DNA of 64,000 nucleotides from Anolis sagrei (taxonomy: Eukaryota > Chordata > Lepidosauria > Squamata > Anolidae): assembly GCF_037176765.1 (NCBI RefSeq), contig NC_090023.1, forward strand, positions 141,065,366 to 141,129,365. The letters run 5' to 3'. Position numbers and translations under genes: made by a program. The notes below the pieces were generated by a model. That model had not been told where the DNA came from. It worked only from the letters and a program-made list of their open reading frames with translations, and did no database searches. How positions within the stretch are numbered: position 1 is the stretch's first letter; the number at the start of each line of letters is the position of its first letter. Shown here in pieces: positions 13,201 through 21,247 of this stretch.

Positions 13201-16200
13201 GCAGAGGAGGAAATAAGTAAGGAAGTTTTGGCATTCTGATAGCAGAAACCCACATGCTGTTTAAAAAAAACTTAGCCTGTTTCAGAAAGTAGCAAGCCAT
13301 AATAAACAATACCTAGTTTTGAAAATATGGCGCTTCCCACAATGAAAAGTTAAACCTATTACTGTGTTCTCTGCAAGGTTTATTCAGAGGTTTGCCTTTG
13401 CCTTACTCTGCCTCACCAAACTACAAATCCAAGGAGTCACAGTAGTTAAAGTGGTAATCCGACAATTCAGATGCATTTCTAGTCCTACACTTAAACCACT
13501 ACATCAGACTGGATCTCAAAGAAACCACATCTTCTATCAACGCCATAAATTTTCTTTCAGCCCAAGATGAAGATTAGGGCTGTGTATAGGCAGCTACATT
13601 AAATTATGTCTCTGATACTATTTAGTCTTCTCATACTCATAATACCAATGATTGTATTAAGGTGTTCACATTTTTCAAGTGTACACTGTGAAAAACAAAC
13701 TGAGTGGGAAATGCAGCACTTCGATGTGTTAACATTTAGGATGGAGGAGAGAGAAGAAAGAAGAGGCACCTGGCAGCACCTCTTTCACTAACGAATTTTT
13801 AATTTTGCATGCACTTTCAAAGATATAAGTCTCGCCTATAAAGCATACCTATACAGTGGTGGGATTCTAATAGAATATTATAGGACACAGAAAAATGCAA
13901 CTCAAGTCCTATGTCATAAATGTTCAAAGAGATGTGTTTCTGAGAATTAGCCTGAAACAAAATAAATTAAGGAAACTGGCATTTATATCTTCAGGAAAAT
14001 TCCTGAAGCCCACACTGTATTCGCAGTCCCTATAGAGCCCTACCATTATATTGTTTCAAAGTCCTTTTTGACCACCAAATAGCACATCATCCCCAGGGCC
14101 GTTCCACACAGCCCTGTATTCCAGAATATCAAGGCAAAAAATCCCCCATTATCTGCTTTGAACTGGGTTATCTAAGCCCACACTCAGATAAGGTGGGATT
14201 TTCTACCTTGATGTTCTGTGATATAGAGCTGTGTGAAAGGGCCCACAGGCATTTTAGGTCCAGTATTTTTTTCTTTAAAAAATGAAGTAGATCCCGGTTC
14301 TCTTCTAGGCTAGTTCCACTACTTGCTATTGCAGTAGTCTCACGTATCCAACATAAACGGGCTGGCAGAACATTAGATAAGCGAAAATGTTAGATAATAA
14401 GGAGGGATTAAGGAAAACCCTGTTAAATGTAAAATTAAATTATGATTTTACAAATTAAGCACCAAAACATCATATTTTACCACAAATCAACAGAAAAAGT
14501 GGTTCAGTACATGGCAAGGTTATGTAGTACTTGCTGTATTTACAAATTTAGAATCAAAACATCAAAACGTATGGAAACAGCTGCCTCGATGAGAGGCAGA
14601 CTGCATTGGATACTACAAACGTTGGATAAGCAAGACTCTACTGTAATCGCTTTACCACTTAAAAGAGGATTCCTCCCAAAAAGAATGTCTCCAGATGAAA
14701 TGCAATCCATAACGGCCCAAATTGTACAGATAGATGTACAAGAAATGCATGATTTGTATAAGAAGTGTAATTCTAGGCAAAGTATATACTGCTGGTTATT
14801 GTTAACTGCTGACAAGTTGACCCTGTAACTGAGAGACCTCCAAGTCATTCTAACGTGGAACCCTAGGGTTTGATGAAACACAGTTTGGGAACCTCTGCTC
14901 TACAATGTTAAAGAACTTTCTTAAAACCTTAACTTAACCACCTGCTTCGCCATATGCTTGGGTGCACAGAAACATTTTAACTGCTTTTTGAAGGGGGCAA
15001 CGAGAGGGCCATTTTGATTTCCTTCAGAAGGGAATTCCAGAAGTAGGGGGCAAATGCAGAGAAAGCCCTCTCTCTTGTACCCAACAGCCGGATTTGAGGC
15101 AGGAGCGCCTCCCCTGATCGCAGTGTCTGGACAGGTTTGTATAAAGAGAGGTGGTTGGCCAAACACTCTGGACCCAAATAATTTAGGGCTTTAAAAGTAA
15201 CAACCAGTATTTTAAATTTCACCCAGTAGCAAACTGGGAGCCAGTGGAGCTGCTGCAGCAAGCAAGTTGTTTGCTCCCTGTACAGTGCTCCGGTTAGTAA
15301 CCTAGCAGCCGACCTTTGCAGCAGCTGAAGCTTCTGAGCACTCTTCAAAGGCAGCCCCACATAAAGCGCGTTGCAGTAGTTCAGTCAAGATGTAGCTAGG
15401 GAATACACTACCATGGCCAAATCTGGCGTCTCAAGGTACGTGCGCAGCTGGCACACAAGTTTTAATTGTGCAAAGGTGCTCCTGGCCACTGATGACACCT
15501 GGGGCACCCCCACGCTGTGTACCTTGCCTCAAGGGGGAGTGTAACCCCATCCAGCACAGGCTGTATCCCTATACCCTGAGCTGCCTTGCAACTGACCAAA
15601 AGCACCTCTGTCTTGTCAGGATTTAATTCTAATCTATTCACCCTCATCCAGTCTATTACAGTATATAGGTACCAGTTCAGGATGAGAACAGGATTCTTGG
15701 CTGGTTTTAAACAATATCTATATATAAATGTTGTTTTTAAAGGACTAAATAGTCTTGTAAACTGGTTATTTATTTATGTTTACATTATTATGCTATTTTG
15801 TTTTTAATAAGTGATATGTGATGATATGTGATTATTGCCTATGTTATATCATTGACTGTATTTGTTTGTTCTTACTGTAAGTCGCCTTAAGTCTCTTCGG
15901 CACAAGGGGGCAGGATATAAAAATATTATTTTGGTGGAAAGGGGTAATGAAGTTGGGTATCATCTGCATTAACTCCAAAACTCTGGATGATCTCTCCCAG
16001 TGATTTCATGTAGATATTAAATAGCATGGGTGACAGAATACCTGAAAGCAATGGATTCAAATAATCAGAAAGAAAATTCCAAGGAAACATTGGGGACCCT
16101 TCTACACAGCCATATAACCCAGAATATCAAGGCAGAAAATCCCACAATAGCTGCTTTGAATTGGGTTATCTAAGTCCACACTGCCATATATTCCAGCCCA

Positions 16201-17681
16201 AAGCAGGTATTTTGGGATTTCCTGCCTTGATATTCTGCATTACATGGCTGTGTAGATGGGCCCTGAGTCCACACTGTCATATATTTCAGTTCAATGCTGG
16301 TGTGGGATTTTATACAGCTGTGTGGAGGGGAATAAAAATGCGGATAGTGGGAATTGTTTTGACTATGGAATATGCTGCCGCCTCCAAGACAGTAGTCTCC
16401 TTCCTTGGAGGCTTTGAAGCACAGGCTGGGTGGCCATCTATTTATTTATTTACGACATTTATATGCCGCCCTTCTCACCCTGAAGGGGACTCAGAGTGGC
16501 TTACTATATACATACATTATATTATTACCATAGTACAATATCAGTGTTATATATTACTATATTACACTTACCCTATAATCCTTACATATCACCTGTCACA
16601 TCAGCACTTGGTGTATTGTTTATTGCTTGTTGTTTAATTTTGCTTTAACTGCTTTAATTTTTTAAATTGCTTTAGGTTGTGTATTGTTATGTTGTGTTTG
16701 AGGCCTTGGCCTTTGTAAGCCGCATCGGGTCCTTCGGGAGATGCTAGCGGGGTACAAATAAAGGTAATAATAATAATAATAATATATTGATGTATTTTGT
16801 TATTGTGTGTTTATTATGCTGTATTATTTTGGGCTTGGCCTCATGTTAGCCGCCCCGAGTACCCTTTGGAGAGATGGTGGCGGGTTATGAATAAAGTGTA
16901 TTATTATTATTATTATTATTACATTGTACTATACCATTATATTGTAATATTATTTGTAATATTACATGCAATAGAAAATATATAATTATAATATATTATT
17001 ATTAGTATTATACTGTATTACATTATAATATTATAAATATTATATGTATATACAATATTCATCTATCATGGATGGTTTGTACTTTTCCTGTATGGCAGGG
17101 GGTTTGGTCTGGATGGCCCTTGGGGTCTCTTCCAACTTTATGATTCTACACACTATGGACCCTTCCACAGAGTCCTATATCCCAAAATATCAAGGCAAAA
17201 AATCCCACAATATCTGCTTTGAACTGGGTTAACAGAATCCACACTGCCATATATTCCAGTTCAAAGGAGATAATGTGGGGTTTTCTGCCTTGACATTCTG
17301 GGATATGGGGCTGTGTGGAAGGGCCCTCCAATATAGGAACAGCTATCCCACATCTGGTGAACTGAGCTTTTGTTCAGGAAATGTCAGGCCGTGAGGGAAG
17401 CGGGAAGTCGCCACTGTACTACATGATTCTGTTTCGGGAGAGATATAGTTTTGGCCAGCTGAGAGGGAAAACAAACCAAAAAGCAGGGAGACCCGTGTGG
17501 CAAGAATGGAAGCTCCCCTTCCTACCTGCACGGCGCCCGCGGGGTCTTTCTCGACGTCGCACTCCGTCAGCCTGCGGAGAAAAGCGAGAGTTAGGCCCGA
17601 ACGCGGAGGAGGAGCGGGGTGAAGGGGTGGGGGGTTGAGGGCTCACCACGAGACTCCCATTCCTGCCGCCTCCGCCATCAT
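1113..17681 (-). CDS. SUGT1: SUGT1 gene, ten coding exons, 3' end beyond the window
   Basis: SGT1 is a cytosolic and nuclear co-chaperone that ties HSP90 to SKP1-based ubiquitin ligases, kinetochore assembly and NOD-like receptor stability. Coding exons on the minus strand are 17681-17647, 17571-17526, 11166-11076, 10559-10490, 7987-7917, 6452-6399, 4829-4810, 3546-3524, 2780-2684 and 1220-1113. All have AG/GT borders and phases that join exactly, giving 205 codons against about 333 in the human short form (recalled). They cover the N-terminal TPR domain (about residues 12-110), a short linker, and the first half of the CS domain from YDWYQTES onward. The remaining CS and SGS exons must lie left of base 1, since nothing in 1-1112 encodes them. 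The human Alu-derived alternative exon (recalled) has no counterpart, as expected. Identity rests on near word-for-word matches such as [15 protein letters not shown] and [16 protein letters not shown]. Confidence 0.95.
1221..1944 (-). other. SUGT1 intron sequence, nothing recognised
   Basis: AT-rich, no gene-like frame and no clear repeat before the tandem units that start near 1945. The 1-345 and 846-1112 stretches are alike. Confidence 0.5.
1945..2400. repeat. Diverged tandem repeat, about 4.5 units of 91-106 bp
   Basis: Units end in a TCCCA/TCCCT/TTCCTAA/TCTCCTGA block at about 1950, 2040, 2132, 2238 and 2332. Each then repeats a GGGGCC..., TGAATGTTCA-like, CAGCC, ATCTT, GAGCCA order. 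They are strongly diverged, so old. It lies in the SUGT1 intron between exons 10 and 9. Confidence 0.6.
2452..2505 (-). mobile_element. L2-like tail fragment
   Basis: TAATAATAATAATTTTATTTGTAACTCACCC read on the + strand is the usual inverted L2-like 3' tail; nothing more of the element is seen. Confidence 0.5.
2684..2780 (-). CDS. SUGT1: SUGT1 exon 9 (start of CS domain)
   Basis: 97 nt reading [20 protein letters not shown] and on to HFLERE, the first strands of the p23-like CS domain that binds the HSP90 N-terminal domain. Acceptor TTTTTTCAG, donor GTAACA. Confidence 0.96.
3524..3546 (-). CDS. SUGT1: SUGT1 exon 8, 23-nt microexon
   Basis: Reads QSQPTKL plus two bases of the next lysine codon (human WTHQSKI-K). 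Acceptor is again tandem (CGCAGCAG), allowing a form one glutamine shorter. Donor GTAAGA. Phases join exons 7 and 9 exactly. Confidence 0.85.
4810..4829 (-). CDS. SUGT1: SUGT1 exon 7, 20-nt microexon
   Basis: A microexon found by following frame and homology. With the A left by exon 6 it reads TGSHSEV (human GSESEV at the same place). The acceptor is a tandem NAGNAG (CACAGCAG), so a 17-nt form reading RSHSEV is equally in frame. Donor GTAAGG. It lies in the linker between TPR and CS domains, where sequence constraint is low. Confidence 0.85.
5170..5230. repeat. Short tandem duplication, two units of about 29 bp
   Basis: The phrase ATCCATCTGGGTT-AATCCAGATTT occurs twice in direct succession with one or two differences. 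Confidence 0.7.
6399..6452 (-). CDS. SUGT1: SUGT1 exon 6 (end of TPR domain)
   Basis: 54 nt reading [18 protein letters not shown], the capping helix of the TPR domain (human SADANFSVWIKRCQEAQN). Acceptor TGTTCTAG, donor GTAAGC. The Alu-derived exon of the longer human isoform enters just before this point; nothing like it is seen here. Confidence 0.93.
6583..6975 (-). mobile_element. tRNA-headed SINE with L2-like tail
   Basis: Read on the minus strand: a tRNA-like head with a B-box-like GGTTGGCAGTTCGAGCCT near 6920-6900, a body with GGTACCGCTTTTAGCGG, and an L2-like 3' tail (GCCGCTCTGAGCCCCCTTCA) ending in TAAATAAAT. Its tail differs from that of the Sauria-type SINEs below. Confidence 0.75.
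7917..7987 (-). CDS. SUGT1: SUGT1 exon 5 (TPR 3)
   Basis: 71 nt in a frame with no long open reading stretch around it. It reads [20 protein letters not shown] and on to QKLD, matching human GICEYHEKNYAAALETFTEG. Acceptor TTCATCAG, donor GTAAGT; one base in and one base out complete codons on both sides. Confidence 0.93.
8296..8790 (-). mobile_element. Three L2-like tails in a row
   Basis: Inverted L2-like 3' ends at about 8310-8370, 8455-8525 and 8712-8790 each start with a TTTATT run followed by the conserved CTGAAGGGACT or equivalent block. The stretch is a landing site of repeated insertions. Confidence 0.65.
8965..9510 (-). mobile_element. CR1 LINE fragment (reverse transcriptase and downstream region)
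   Basis: On the + strand the phrases AAGATGTTGAGTAGCACAGG, CCCAGCACAGAACC and GGAACCCCACTAGTCAC are the antisense of the CR1 reverse transcriptase region familiar from bird and reptile genomes. The sense strand is minus; it is decayed. Confidence 0.75.
9573..9888 (-). mobile_element. Sauria-type tRNA SINE with Bov-B-like tail
   Basis: Read on the minus strand: GGTGGCTCGGTTGGTTAAAC head, B-box-like GGTTCTAATCC, body with AAATGTGAGTAGATCAATAG, and a tail ACTTAATGTCAGGGGAAAAC, the Bov-B type end. Near full length. Confidence 0.88.
10140..10205 (+). mobile_element. L2-like tail fragment
   Basis: GAGTCCCCTAGGGGTGAGAA followed by a TATAAATAC box and TAAATAAATAAATA is an L2-like 3' end in + orientation. 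Confidence 0.6.
10490..10559 (-). CDS. SUGT1: SUGT1 exon 4 (TPR 2)
   Basis: 70 nt. Joined to the G left by exon 3 it reads [20 protein letters not shown] then LRQG, the classic A-to-B helix turn of a TPR with the DPNN turn. Acceptor TTTTTGCAG, donor GTAAGT. Confidence 0.95.
11076..11166 (-). CDS. SUGT1: SUGT1 exon 3 (TPR 1)
   Basis: 91 nt, phase 0 in. It reads [20 protein letters not shown] and on to ILLQNYH, the first TPR, which with its neighbours forms the SKP1/partner-binding face. The acceptor is CACTTGCAG. The donor is GTAACG, weaker than consensus. The 6.4 kb intron before it holds LINE and MITE debris. Confidence 0.95.
11786..12645 (-). mobile_element. Bov-B (RTE) LINE, 3' end with reverse transcriptase C-terminus
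   Basis: The minus strand reads [20 protein letters not shown] (RT catalytic YADD box) through [17 protein letters not shown] to [10 protein letters not shown]. After an in-frame break made by a duplicated CGTAGGTTAC word near 12206-12227, it continues with [30 protein letters not shown] and [15 protein letters not shown]. It closes with the family's 3' end near 11786. About 860 bases of a 3-kb element survive; the copy is 5' truncated. Confidence 0.93.
12646..14093 (-). other. SUGT1 intron 2, left part
   Basis: A worn 5S-SINE-like phrase (CACTGAGTGACATCAGGCAA) lies at 12735-12765. A possible SINE remnant with AGAGGTTTGCCTTTGCC lies at 13385. The rest is unassigned. Confidence 0.4.
14094..14244. 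mobile_element. Palindromic MITE, copy 1
   Basis: GGGCC-TTCCACACAGC at one end and its mirror AAAGGGCCC at the other; arms carry ATATCAAGG-AAAATCCC and its inverse. A hairpin-like hAT-type non-autonomous element by its ends; no target duplication is clear. Confidence 0.7.
14332..14643 (+). mobile_element. Tigger-type MITE, copy 1
   Basis: Ends CAGTAGTCTCACGTATCCAA and GGATAAGCAAGACTCTACTG are inverted copies of each other, TA follows the right end, and the body shares many words with the copy at 52576. Two small open frames inside it are chance. Confidence 0.85.
14895..16055 (-). mobile_element. L2-like LINE, split by another LINE tail
   Basis: The minus strand reads the RT end [17 protein letters not shown], then [34 protein letters not shown] and [12 protein letters not shown]. 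The + strand piece 15660-15934 is a separate L2-like 3' tail in opposite orientation. Antisense LINE sequence resumes at 15935-16055, so the second element landed inside the first. Confidence 0.8.
15660..15934 (+). mobile_element. L2-like 3' end nested in the preceding LINE
   Basis: Typical 3' end with GTAAGTCGCCTTAAGTCTCT, a GGATATAAAAATATT tail and + orientation, with older minus-sense LINE sequence on both sides. Confidence 0.7.
16092..16332. mobile_element. Palindromic MITE, copy 2, with an extra half copy
   Basis: A full hairpin copy (16092-16265) of the family at 14094 is followed directly by another half (16266-16332) ending ACAGCTGTGTGGAGGGG. The arms include CCCAGAATATCAAGGC and its inverse. 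Confidence 0.7.
16437..16925. mobile_element. Cluster of three L2-like 3' tails
   Basis: One tail is inverted (16437-16505, starting TATTTATTTATTTACGAC). Two are in + orientation: about 16590-16785, ending ACAAATAAAGGTAATAATAA, and about 16790-16925, ending GAATAAAGTG then ATT repeats. Following sequence to 17060 is AT-only low complexity. Confidence 0.7.
17157..17326. mobile_element. Palindromic MITE, copy 3
   Basis: GACCCTTCCACAGAG at the left and GTGTGGAAGGGCCC at the right enclose two mirrored arms built from the AATATCAAGGCA and CTGCTTTGAACTGGGTTA words seen in copies 1 and 2. It lies 0.2 kb downstream of SUGT1 exon 2, in intron 2. Confidence 0.75.
17526..17571 (-). CDS. SUGT1: SUGT1 exon 2
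   Basis: This 46-nt exon lies 75 bases after exon 1 in the same CpG-rich stretch. Acceptor CCGCAG; donor GTAGGA. It reads [15 protein letters not shown], weakly matching human FSDALIDEDPQAALE, where the first TPR helix starts. It ends in phase 0, which the next exon needs. The match is modest, so the call leans on position, splice sites and frame. Confidence 0.75.
17647..17681 (-). CDS. SUGT1: SUGT1 exon 1, start codon
   Basis: Two ATG codons lie side by side at 17681 and 17678. The second has A at -3 and G at +4 and gives MAEAAG, which resembles the human MAAAAAG start, so it is probably the main start. The exon ends after TCG TG and is followed by the donor GTGAGC, leaving a two-base codon overhang. 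The N-terminus is shorter than in human and poorly conserved. Confidence 0.85.
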
Positions 17682-17880
17682 GGCCCCGCCGAGGAAACTT
17701 CTAGAGCGCGAAGATTTTGTTTCTTTCCGCTGTCGCGCGCGCCCTGTGACGTTGGAAAAGGCGGTGCCGGCGCGGCCTTTATACGTCAGCAAGAGTCCTC
17801 TCGCGGAGGGCGGCGGAGGAGTCAACATTCGATGGGGGGCGGAGCCTCCACGGCAGAGGGCCCGCCTCCCGGCGTCAATC
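17682..17880 (-). promoter_or_regulatory. SUGT1 CpG-rich promoter with TATA-like and CRE elements
   Basis: CpG density rises sharply from about 17.52 to 17.88 kb, unlike the AT-rich flanks. On the minus strand, CTGACGTATAAAGG at 17789-17776 combines a CRE half-site (TGACGT) with a TATA-like TATAAAG about 100 bases before the start codons. A second TGACGT-type site, read as CCAACGTCAC, lies near 17755-17746, a GC box (GGGGCGGAG type, + strand) near 17840, and an ETS-type CGGAAA near 17730. The start of transcription is inferred near 17.75 kb, not shown. Confidence 0.6.
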
Positions 17881-17914
17881 ATCTTCCAAAACAAGAGGGA
17901 AGTTCAATGTACTG

Positions 17915-18060
17915 TATTGTCGAAGGCTTTCATGGCTGGAATCACTAGGTTCTTGTGGGTTTCTTCGGGCTATAGGGCCATGTTCTAGAGGCATTTCTCC
18001 TGACGTTTCGCCTGCATCTATGGCAAGCATCCTCAGAGGCAGTGAGGTCTGTTGGAATTA
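17915..18060 (-). mobile_element. Penelope-like fragment next to the SUGT1 promoter
   Basis: The minus strand reads GATGCAGGCGAAACGTCAGG and CTCTAGAACATGGCCCTATA, then CCCGAAGAAACCCACAAGAA, words repeated at high copy in squamate genomes in Penelope-like elements (recalled). It contains a candidate hammerhead ribozyme, listed separately. Confidence 0.6.
17999..18039 (-). ncRNA. Candidate type I hammerhead ribozyme core
   Basis: On the minus strand: CTGAGGA (fits CUGANGA) at 18036-18030; stem II GCTTGC/GCAGGC with a 7-nt loop (six pairs, one G-U) at 18028-18010; then GAAAC at 18009-18005 and GTC with the presumed cleavage C at 18002. Stem III would be the self-complementary ACGT. Three pairs of stem I (CCT/AGG) are visible; longer stem I pairing is not obvious. 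Penelope-like elements are known to carry minimal hammerheads. Confidence 0.5.
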
Positions 18061-18124
18061 GGACAATGGGTTTATATATCTGTGGAATGGCTGGGGTGGG
18101 GCACAGAGCTCTCTGCTAACAGGT

Positions 18125-18365
18125 TGCTAACAGGTTGCTAACAGGAGCGGCACTCAGGGAGCATACTACTCTCTTGCACCAGCTCCACTGGCTGCCAGTT
18201 TGCAACCGGGCACAATTCAAAGTGCTGGCGTTAGCCTATAAAGCCCTAAACGGTTCTGGCACTACTTACCTCTCCAAACGCATCTCCTCCTATGAACCAA
18301 CTAAGACATTAAGATCATCTGGGAGTATTTCCAGGTGGAATGCTCTAAGGATCAGAAGGTAGAAC
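18125..18365 (+). mobile_element. L2-like LINE coding fragment
   Basis: Reads TGAALREHTTLLHQLHWLPV then AQFKVLALAYKALNGSGTTY on the + strand, a piece of the C-terminal L2-like protein. The tandem AACAGGTTGCT repeat at 18117-18145 marks its left edge. Confidence 0.75.
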
Positions 18366-18789
18366 TGTTGCTTTCTTTTTCTGACTCTATAGTGGATTTT
18401 CCAGTGCAGGAAAATAAAGATGAAACAGGAGTGAAGTAATGAGGAAAAAGTACAAACAGAGGGGTGTATCTTCTGAAATCCCCTTAAATTTCTATGAACG
18501 ACACATCGTAATCGTGAAACCATTAATAATCCATCAAAGGAAGGCAATACAGAATAGCTGAAGAAATGTTCAAAAGTTGTTGACACTACACAGTTAATAG
18601 CACTGTGATTTTATTTGAACAACCATGTTTCCCTCCTATGGATTTATGGGATTTGTAGTGTACAGGAGGGCATTTTCAATTCTCACCAGAATGCTCCAGA
18701 CTTCAAAGCCCATGATTCCATAGGATGTTACCATGACAATTAAGGTGGAATATAGAACTTGCACTGCATAGTATGAATTAGGCCCTAAA

Positions 18790-19270
18790 TGTTGCCTCCA
18801 GCCTGTGGAGATCTTAACAGTGGGTTTATGGTGAGATTAGGTGAGCCCCCACCTTAGAGAGTTTTAAGAAAAATCTCAAAACCTGGCTCTTCCACTGTGA
18901 TTTTGGAGATTAACCATTAACTCATATGCCCATTAACCCTCAATATCCATTTTTAGTGCATATGAAGGTCCTTTTCGACCCCATCTTGGAAGAGTTCCTC
19001 CCTCATAAAAATAATCCACTCCACTGCTGTCTCACCTCCTGTTTTTTATCCTTAATATTTTATTCAGGACATGCGGCCCACTCATTGTTTTATGAATGAT
19101 TTTATTGTAATTTTATATAGTTATGTTTTATGTTAATCATTGTGTTCTTGTTTATGTTTTTGATTTCATTTATTTTATTGCATTGGTGGGCTTGGCCTCA
19201 TGTAAGCTGCCCCGAGTCCCCATTGGAGAGATGGTGGCAGGGAATAAATAAAGTTTATTATCATGATTTA
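18790..19270 (+). mobile_element. L2-like LINE 3' end
   Basis: Starts within the last coding part (CTCAAAACCTGGCTCTTCC) and ends in TGTAAGCTGCCCCGAGTCCC plus GGGAATAAATAAAGTTTATT. Confidence 0.75.
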
Positions 19271-20117
19271 TTATTGCTATTTCAATTGTTGTGTGTGATA
19301 GAAGTAACTATTTCCATTTTCAGTTCGTTTCAAAATGTTAAAGGAGCAGCAAAGAAAACTTGTTGCTCTATCTTGGCACTGATTTAGGGAAATCCTAAAT
19401 TAGGGACAGGACAACGATTATGTTGTCCAGTTACAATTATGCTGTATTTTCTCCATTGGCGGCTATCACATACACTGAAGACAGAACAAAGGTCTTCGGT
19501 GAGGAGAGTCCAGGTCTCTTGAGTTGTGCTACAAATGTCAACAAAATAAAGAGGTGTGCTCTGTTTCTCCATTTTCTGTAAGTATAGAAAGCAAGATGTC
19601 ACATTCCTCAAGACCACTTCCTCTCTTCTGTAAAACTTGCTCACACGCAATCTGATAAAAGGCAGGTGCTGAAGTTCGTTCATACATGTGATAGCGGGAA
19701 GGATCCACAGGGCCAGTGTGAAAGAGAAGAATTACAGTTATGCTGTTGTCTGTAACTAGTTTCCTTGTAGGTAATGGGTGTAAACAAGACACATTTCGCA
19801 AGTAATCTAACTTACATGAACCAAGTAGTCCCTATATAAGAATCAAGTTCCCTTTCCGGTTGAATGAGTAACAATTTCTACTTAATTTCAAGTGTTACTT
19901 GTAAAGGGCTATTTTAGGCATTTCTCAGGAATCTTTCCAGCGTTACCCCATTCTCTTATCAATTCTAAGTGTTTCCCCTGAAAAACGGCACACGTTAAAG
20001 TAGTAATGGGTAGGAATACAAACTAACATCCTCATCATCCATCTCCTACACTAGTTGTTTTCATCATTAAAACAAGTTTTTGCCACATGTTACCTTTAAA
20101 ACACAGTAAGACAAGAT
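19271..20117. other. Intergenic, unassigned
   Basis: Two overlapping minus-strand frames of 99 and 87 codons (19384-19801) have no recognisable domain or family signature. No repeat family is recognised here. Confidence 0.4.
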
Positions 20118-20436
20118 AAAGATTTCCCCTGACATGTCTAGTCATGTCTGACTCTGGGGAGTGGAGCTCATCTCCATTTCTAAGCCAAAGAGCGGGCATT
20201 GTCTGCAGACATCTCCAAGGTCATGTGGCCAGCATGACTGCATGGAGTGCCATTACTTTCCTGCAGAAGCGGTACCTATTGATCTACTCACATTTGCATG
20301 TTTTCGAACTACTAGTTTGGCAGAAGCTGGGGCTGATAGCAGAAGCTCACCCCATTCCCCGGATTTGAATCGCCAACTTTTCCGTCAGCAAGTTCAGCAG
20401 CTCAGCGGTTTAACTCGCTGCGTCACCAGGGGGCCC
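20118..20436 (-). mobile_element. Sauria-type tRNA SINE with Bov-B-like tail
   Basis: Second near-full copy. Head GGTGACGCAGCGAGTTAAAC, body with GAGTAGATCAATAGGTACCG, tail TAGACATGTCAGGGGAAATC, all read on the minus strand. Confidence 0.88.
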
Positions 20437-20859
20437 GAGAGTAAGACATAATTATTATTTTTAAAATGCTTCTAAAGCTTTACGCAGAACAACTAAAAGC
20501 AGAGATTGTGTCTAGCTGTGCTGCCAATCCTGGATTCTCAACTGTAGTTGTGAATCTTGGTTTTGGCTGATAAAATTCAGATTAAAGGTCAATAGACTTT
20601 CATTTTTTAAAAATCTATATCAAGAATTAAGTGCAAGAGAAAAGGGTTCTAATCTAGTTTTCTATCCATAGTGCTTGTTTTTTTGTTTTTGTTTTCTACA
20701 TGCAGGCAATTTCCTTCATACTGCATGCAAGGACATTCAGTCATGAGGGGCATCGATAGCATAGAAGAATACAGATCAGCTACAGCTTGCTTACTTTGTG
20801 AGAACCAGATCTCAGTACTTTTCCTATACAAACATCAAGCTTTTCAGTGATGTAAATTG

Positions 20860-20912
20860 TTTTGATTAAATTTATTTATGTGGTCATGAACATTTATTTA
20901 TGTGGTCATGAA
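20860..20912. repeat. Two-unit 21-bp tandem repeat
   Basis: ATTTATTTATGTGGTCATGAAC appears twice in a row with a one-base shift in spacing. Confidence 0.8.
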
Positions 20913-21025
20913 CAATATTAATTATGGGAGGAAATATTCTCTCATTTACAGTTTTATTGAAACTCTGTGTATGCATCTGTATACATGTTTTTTATCATTT
21001 CAGAAGTAAATTGAGAATATATTGC

Positions 21026-21247
21026 AAGTCACTTCTGGTGTGAGAGAATCGGCTGCCTACAGAGATGTTGCCCACGGGACACCCGGATATGTTACCATCC
21101 TGTGGGAGGCTTCTCTCATGTCCCCACATGAGAAGCTGGGGCTGACAGACAGGAGCTCACCCCATCTCACTGATTCAAACCACTGACCTTCAGGTCAGCA
21201 GTTCAGCCGGCACAAAGATTTAATCCATTGCGCCACTACGGCTCCTT
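21026..21247 (-). mobile_element. tRNA-headed SINE of another family
   Basis: On the minus strand: GTAGTGGCGCAATGGATTAA head, B-box-like GGTTTGAATCAGTGAGATGG, and the body phrase ATCCGGGTGTCCCGTGGGC. It ends at CAAGTGACTTGCAATAT-like sequence without a Bov-B tail. Confidence 0.75.

Noticed and set aside
14442-14881. Frames of 128 (+) and 113 (-) codons
   Set aside because: They overlap the Tigger-type MITE and its flank and have no protein signature.
17381-17988. Several + strand frames across the SUGT1 promoter as a divergent gene
   Set aside because: Open frames are expected in a CpG island; no known protein start or splice pattern was seen.
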